A program made the position numbers and the translations under genes. Below the pieces are notes generated by a model that saw only the letters and a list, made by a program, of their open reading frames with translations, did not search any database and was not told where the DNA came from. Shown here piece after piece: positions 58,442 to 64,000 of a DNA stretch of 64,000 nt. The stretch is from Patella vulgata (lineage: Eukaryota > Mollusca > Gastropoda > Patellidae). Numbering within the stretch: position 1 is the stretch's first letter; each line of letters starts with the position of its first letter. Where the stretch lies: positions 4,813,695-4,877,694 of the forward strand of contig NC_065880.2 of NCBI RefSeq assembly GCF_932274485.2, given 5' to 3'.

Positions 58442-58550
58442 TTTCAAAATTCGCTATTACTACACATCATTTTAGCCTTGATCTTTTTCGAGATTATTGA
58501 ATTTAAAACATACCCAGCTATAGTACTACTCTTTTAATATATTCAGAAGG
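57471..58550. promoter_or_regulatory. 5' flank of receptor copy F
   Basis: Shares blocks with the flanks of C and D (ACATTTAATATACTTCCTGG; GTGGTGGTAACTACCGGTGA). It contains the empty TTAA site (57686-57689) matching the foldback insertion near copy D, and a GA dinucleotide run at 58399-58437. ATATTCAG directly precedes the start codon. Confidence 0.45.
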
Positions 58551-61437
58551 ATGGTGCTAATTGGTCACAGAATGAAAAACATATTGGTGTACTGTGTTTG
58601 TCTCTTTCCATGTTTTATACTGTCTGGTAGGTAATCAGTTAAATTAGTATCTACTCATTACATGTGTTATACTATCAGATTAGTAAAACAGTTAAATTAT
58701 AATCAATTCATAACACGTGTTATACTGTCTAGTTAGTAAAACAGTTAAAATATAATATACTCTTAACACGTGGTATACTGTCTAGTTAGTAAAACATTTA
58801 AAATATAATATTATACTCATAACACGTGGTATACTGTCTAGTTAGTAAACAGTTAAAATATAATATACTTATACTGTATAGTTAGTAAAATAGTTAACTT
58901 AGTAAAACAGTTATATTATAATTTATTCATAACACATTATATGGTATATAACACCTGGTTAGTAAACCAGTAAAATTATAATCTCCTTATAATACAAAGC
59001 ACTGTGATTTATTTTGTATTTAACCAGTGTTGTTACTGGATGCAGCTAAATAGGGAATCATAGAACTTTTAAACGAATTTCCGACATTCGGGTTTCCATT
59101 AAAAAACAGCAAATTTCCCTGTAGATACAAGATAGTTTCCTAATAGATACTGGAGATACATTATCGCCGTATATGATACCATTTTGAAACTATTCCTTAC
59201 ATTATAATCTACGGTGAATGTGACCGGGGTTACCTGTTCATCTGTGTTAATCTTACATGTTTTATCTTTCAGAAACTAAAGTCAGTACAGCTTGTTATGG
59301 TCCACAAGGATTAGGTTGTACTGAACATAAACTAATCTGTAGACAACCATTGGTTATATCAATAACTAATATGACGTTTGGATATAGACAAGGATGTAGT
59401 CGTCTATCTCACTGTGGTAATACAACATGTTGTAGAGAAAAGACTGGAGATTGTTTTACACCTTACAACCAAACTCTTCTATCAGTATTACAACAAACCT
59501 GTAACGATCGATCCGGCTGTATTCTTAACAGGGACAATGGCTTGGTTGAAATATCTAGAAGCTGTTATCCTGTATATAGGTTTCATTCGTACAGCAAGAT
59601 AGAATATCAGTGCAGTGGCATCGGTAAGTGTATTAGTTGCCGGAACGACAGGCAGATCAATCCTTGGCAAGTACAAAGCTGCAAGTCTGATTGATTACTT
59701 GCATAGTACATACCTGCATTCCGCCCTTTGCTATACAGCCAATTAAAACCTCGCTTAATCCTTGCATTAGGTATCGCTTTCAAGTGACAAAACTCAGTTA
59801 TATTTTCGATATTGAACCTATGCAAATGTGTTCAGTCAAGTTAAATTTGAGCGAAATTATTCTGCCGTATTATGTTTGTATATAACTGTTGCCTGTGCTC
59901 GCTGTTCAAATTACCGTGTTCCAAAAATAAGCATAACTGTAGCTGAAACTTGACTTAATAAAAACTCTATAAGTAGGAACAGACAGGTGAAGGTAGCATA
60001 ATAGCACGAGAACACGTGCGGAATCCCAGAGTAAGTAAAAGCTTGCAAGAAAATAGCAAAGCTGTAGATTCTACTTTTAGATGACTCCGACAGTGTGTCA
60101 CATCAGTAGACTAAATATAACCTGCGATTCTATTTCGCCTGTCTCAAAGAATTCGCCACAAAACTGACGCAATATAGCCCGGTTGGTGTTGACGTGCCAT
60201 TAAACCATATTTTATTTCACCTCGTGCACACAGTATACCCAAACTTAATGGCGCAGAAAAAAACACCTTAGCCCATAGTTATTAGTGTCCATTCATAATA
60301 AATTGTGTTACTCTTCCTGTCATTATTTTCTCATATCATTTTACACAAAACTAGATAATCTGTAAATTCTAGATGGTCTACAAATATATAATACAATTCA
60401 ATTAGTTACAGAATCAACAACCAATACTGTAGCTTTGTCTGGTACAGAAGAACTACCTATTGTTGGTGGATGTGAAGAAGTAGCTGTTGTTGGTGGAGTG
60501 TTAGGAACAGTTATAGTCATCTGTATTGCCATTATTGTTGTACTAGTAATATACTTCAACAGGTGAATATTGTTATATTAGTTATATACTTTGACAGGTA
60601 AATATTGTTATAGTAGTTATACTAGGACATACAAAGTGTATATTCTTATCACCCCCTACACCCCAGGGGGTATACTAAATAGATAAATATTAAAAACGTA
60701 AATTGTGTTATATTATTAGATATGTAATTTATGTTATATTATTAATACTAAATATCTCAACATTGATTTATTAGTAATGTCCTTTACCGTATAATATACT
60801 GCTATTTTGATTGTCATCATTATACCAACACACTCCTAACATAATAACTTAATATTAATACTATTAATGTTGGAGGGATAGGTGTACATACGTGGCGTTT
60901 GTAGGGGCTACAATCCTACAGTTATCGTGGCTTGTGTTTTTTTTTCTAAGTTGCACACCCCGCCAAATTGCACCCCCTAAACCTTATTTTCTAACGATCA
61001 TTACCCCACCATATGCACCTGTAATTTTCGCTAGCATTCATACATTACTAAGTTATTCAAAATGCATGTATAATTACAGGAAGTTGTCTAAACAGAATTC
61101 TGAGTCAAACCAAAATGATCACCAATATGACTCAGCACCAAGCAGATCTAGAGATGAATCACCGGCTGTGTATAATTCTTTAAATACAGGACAACAGAAT
61201 GGTGGCCAACAACAGAATACAGCCAATGGACAAACACACAGTTCGAACAACAGCCAATATTCAAATGTAGATAACGGAGATACACAAATCAACCAAAACA
61301 ACCAAGAAAACGAACATGCATATGAATTAACACTGTGTGGAGTAACAGACCAACCAACTGTTCTTTATGATTCTTTAAATACACGAGAACAAACTGGTTA
61401 TTATAATATGGGTAATATCAACACAGTTAATACTTGA
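58551..61437 (+). CDS. receptor copy F: SUEL-like lectin domain, TM helix, ITIM-like and YYNM tail
   Basis: Exons 58551-58626, 59273-59623, 60406-60562 and 61080-61437 join to 313 residues. Signal peptide MVLIGHRMKNILVYCVCLFP... The lectin domain has LICRQPLVISITNMTFGYRQ, NTTCCREKTGDCFTPYNQ, LQQTCNDRSGC and YSKIEYQC, with sequons NMT and NTT. Stalk PIVGGCEEVAVVGG precedes the helix VLGTVIVICIAIIVVLVIYF. The tail (about 118 residues, Asn/Gln-rich) has AVYNSL, the ITIM-type VLYDSL and GYYNMGN; the start RKLSKQNSE is the basic membrane anchor. The stop TGA overlaps AATAAA. Closest to copy D by intron and tail sequence. Intact. Confidence 0.85.
58627..58990 (+). repeat. copy F intron 1: donor-context repeats
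   Basis: At least five units of TATACTGTCTAGTTAGTAAA type, about 50-58 bases apart, follow the exon 1 donor (CTGTCTG/GTAGGT). Most have CTAG/TTAG in place of CTGG/TAAG and so are weaker donors than those of copy D. Confidence 0.7.
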
Positions 61438-62488
61438 ATAAAATCGTTCAGTGGGGGTTGGGGTGGTAGTATATTCTCAATTATGTTTATAATGATGATT
61501 CTATAGGCACCTACTGAACACAGGCAATAGATGAACACAAATACGATATTGCAGCTTAGATATAATTAATGATAGCATTAATATACAGCACAATAGCTTC
61601 AATATACAGAATAATAGCTCTGATATACATAATAATAGATTCAATACACCAATTGAACAAAGGACGTGTGGGTTAGAGTGCTGCTTTTTGTGGTTTACAC
61701 ATTGCCCTCTTCCCATATTTTACGATTGGGTTAGTCAGGATGTTGCCGGTTAGTATCGTCATTTCCTCTCATATAAATATAATACCGCAGAAAATAAAGA
61801 TAAAACAAACTGCTGGACAGTTCGAATTTTATAGTCACAGGATAATGCTAACACAAATACGACTATAAACTACAAACATGATTGAAATAAGGCTTTAGCG
61901 TTGTATTGTTGTGTGTTGACTTGGCCAATGAAGATGGGCGTATACCATGCAGTCTGCTATTGGGGACGTAATGCCCGGACAGCTGCACTACGGCCTATAC
62001 ACAAGGTATATACATAAGGTGTTATATTGTAGAGTTTATTTTATTGTATTTTAGCAATATGTAGAGTTTATTTTATTGTATTGTAACAATATGTATGGTA
62101 TAAAGTAAGGGCGTATAATATAATTATTCTGTTGATCACAAAGTAGATAAAATACAAACATGATCCAGTTTTATTCTTGTCGAGTGAAGAAGGTTTTATT
62201 GAAATGGGTTTTTCTCTCGCTCTGATCGGCCTGCCCGCAATACCAATATATGTCATGTTCCACTGAATGTTTTATCTGCGACCTGTATATTCCATTTACT
62301 ACCCATACATTTTATTTCCTATGATATGTTAGTACACAAGATAATTATACTAATACAATGTATAGGGCGAACAATATCGTATCTTTTATGTACACTTTTC
62401 TAACTTCCAAAATACTAATGTGGCCAATAAAATCATTTTACACTAATTCGGTGTTTGTAAATGAGAGTTGTTATTAAATCAATGGGGT
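61438..62488. other. 3' flank of copy F
   Basis: AATAAA at 61437-61442, short ATAATAGCTTCAATATACAG-type repeats (61553-61650), a degraded family-1 SINE piece (about 61885-62010, minus) and a small duplication of TATGTAGAGTTTATTTTATT near 62030-62080. No exon. Confidence 0.5.
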
Positions 62489-62752
62489 GGGGTGGCAGTT
62501 GGAATACCGAGTGGTTAGCGCGTGTGCGCTGAACAATAAGATATGGCATTACTTGAACTAGCGTGTTTTAGATCGCCGGTTATAAGTGACAAGGAGTAGG
62601 GTCGCTTGTCCAACATTATGGGTATTCTTCGGGTCCTCCGGTTTCCTCCCACTGCTAAACCGAAGTATTGAAATAAGGTTGGACCATGTGTTAGTATCCG
62701 AAATGACCTGGTTTGTGTCGAGTGGACGTTAAACCCCATTTCTCTCTCTATT
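62489..62752 (+). repeat. SINE family 2, nearly full length
   Basis: Head CCGAGTGGTTAGCGCGTGTG, body TTTCCTCCCACTGCTAAAC, end GAGTGGACGTTAAACCCCAT then TCTCTC. A short internal deletion removes the ACGCGCAAGCG region. Confidence 0.75.
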
Positions 62753-64000
62753 AAATAAATGTGAACAACCAGTAATTATTTCTGATATTATTTTGATAAT
62801 ACTTCTCAGTCATGCGTAGACCTACTGTAATATAAAATGACCCTTGTCGGAAGTCGATTATATATCATTTGTGTGTGTATTTCGTACGCTATGACAAAGC
62901 AGTTGTCGTAATCACAGGTATTAACGTGAGCTTTACATGCTAAGATATTGATTACGGGTATACCTTGCCAAATGTCATTTGCTGTGCAGAAGCACTTTTG
63001 ATCGTATTTCATTCCCAACCAAATAGCCCTGTCATAAATAACGCTGCTAGTTCAGATGGCAATTGGCAGCTGGTATGTCCTCATCGGAAGTCAGCGTCGC
63101 TTTGCCATCCATCACAAACATTGACTGTCTAATATTATATTTACACTAGGCACGAACATTTCCGACAAGGGCGGACATCTGCAGTGTTAATAGTATGATA
63201 TTTCCAGTTTGTGTATGTCCAGATTAGAGCATATTGCTCTTCGGCAAAACGTTCCGAAAAGTTGCTAGGAAACAATATTTTCCGACAAGATGCTGGTTAC
63301 GTTGAAATTTAGAGCGGACAGCTGCAGTGTTAATAGTATGCTACTTCCACTTTGTGTATCGTAAGATGTTTAGATTGGACCATATTGCTCTTCACCAAAA
63401 CGTTCAAAATAGTTGCTCCATTTGTGGTAGAAGCGTTCAACTAATCATTTAAAGATTTGTACCAATAAGAATCGTTGTCCTGCATTATGATTGATCAGTG
63501 AACTATATAATGTATAGTGTATAGTATATATTTATTATTTTTAGTTTAGGACTTGCAATGTTGAACTGAGCGCTATCTTTCTTTGACAGTTTTTTTTAAA
63601 CCCTGTCAGGTTATATACTACACCACTTATACAAGTCTGGATTATTAACTTCTATAAAACAAGCCTAAAAATACAGTAAATTTACACCATTTCTGTAGCA
63701 CCATGGGTCTTTCGTCGGACTTGGAGAGCGAGCTGTCAAATTCGGTCGCCACATCCTACGTATGACCCATGCATCTTACGACATATTTTAGTAGCCCTGC
63801 GATCGTCTAGAATTTGTTTCTAGCTGTCTTTGCTTCCCCTTCACGTTGTGCATTTACTTCTTACTGTTTTCTTAAGACGTTTGTCTTTCCAGGAATAACA
63901 ATGCAACAGTTCGTTTTTACATTGTATATATCATACCCAGATACAAGGATATAAGCATAGTATAGATTACAATAATAAAGTCATTCTCAAACACTAGACA
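62753..64000. other. intergenic repeat unit, probable approach to a further receptor copy
   Basis: 62990-63650 parallels 44170-44820, which lies between D and E, including GCTGGTTACGTTGAAAT and GGCGGACA. The last 300 bases (63694-63990) repeat 21291-21590. No receptor exon appears before the window ends. Confidence 0.5.

Overview
The window looks like AT-rich, repeat-dense genomic DNA from a lophotrochozoan animal, most likely a mollusc. It has short exons with GT-AG introns, two abundant tRNA-headed SINE families, several LINEs, a Penelope-like relic and cut-and-paste elements. There are no bacterial operons and no genuine tRNA or rRNA genes. The species call is an inference; the repeats and exon structure are read directly.

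The main content is a head-to-tail tandem family of six gene copies (A to F, all on +). They lie at 7309-10879, 17837-30962, 34876-37660, 40097-43261, 46195-53088 and 58551-61437. I assembled each from four short exons, and in every copy the summed exon length is a multiple of three. Exon 1 encodes a signal peptide. Exon 2 encodes one cysteine-rich domain resembling the SUEL/rhamnose-binding (Gal_lectin) fold. Exon 3 encodes a stalk built of short IVGG repeats plus one membrane helix. Exon 4 encodes an Asn/Gln-rich cytoplasmic tail with conserved tyrosine motifs: YNSL, an ITIM-like V-x-Y-D-[SP]-L, and Y-Y-N-M, which matches both YxNx and YxxM in the manner of the CD28 YMNM motif. The natural reading is a clustered family of single-pass lectin-like receptors with signalling tails, possibly for recognition or immunity. 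Function is inferred. Copy C is a pseudogene. Copy A has lost the ITIM-like motif but amplified the YYN[I/M] motif, B has lost the first tyrosine of YYNM, and D has a shifted C-terminus.

At the left edge (923-3052, +) are the last three coding exons of an SLC22-type organic ion transporter. A segmental duplication of one of these exons and about 900 bases upstream lies at 12.48-13.59 kb and is decayed. It is followed by a 97-105 bp satellite and a complete Tc1-type transposon (14506-16040) with an intact 339-residue transposase.

Intron 2 of copy B carries an almost intact LINE (about 22.0-26.8 kb). Its ORF1 begins with a 2A-type sequence, and its ORF2 follows in the same frame behind a single UAG in a tobamovirus-like leaky context. 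Intron 3 of copy E carries a degraded second LINE and an unclassified repeat block. A third, 5'-truncated LINE abuts the stop codon of E, and a Penelope-like fossil lies between E and F. Several mobile insertions can be dated against gene duplication because a paralogous copy in the same window keeps the empty site.
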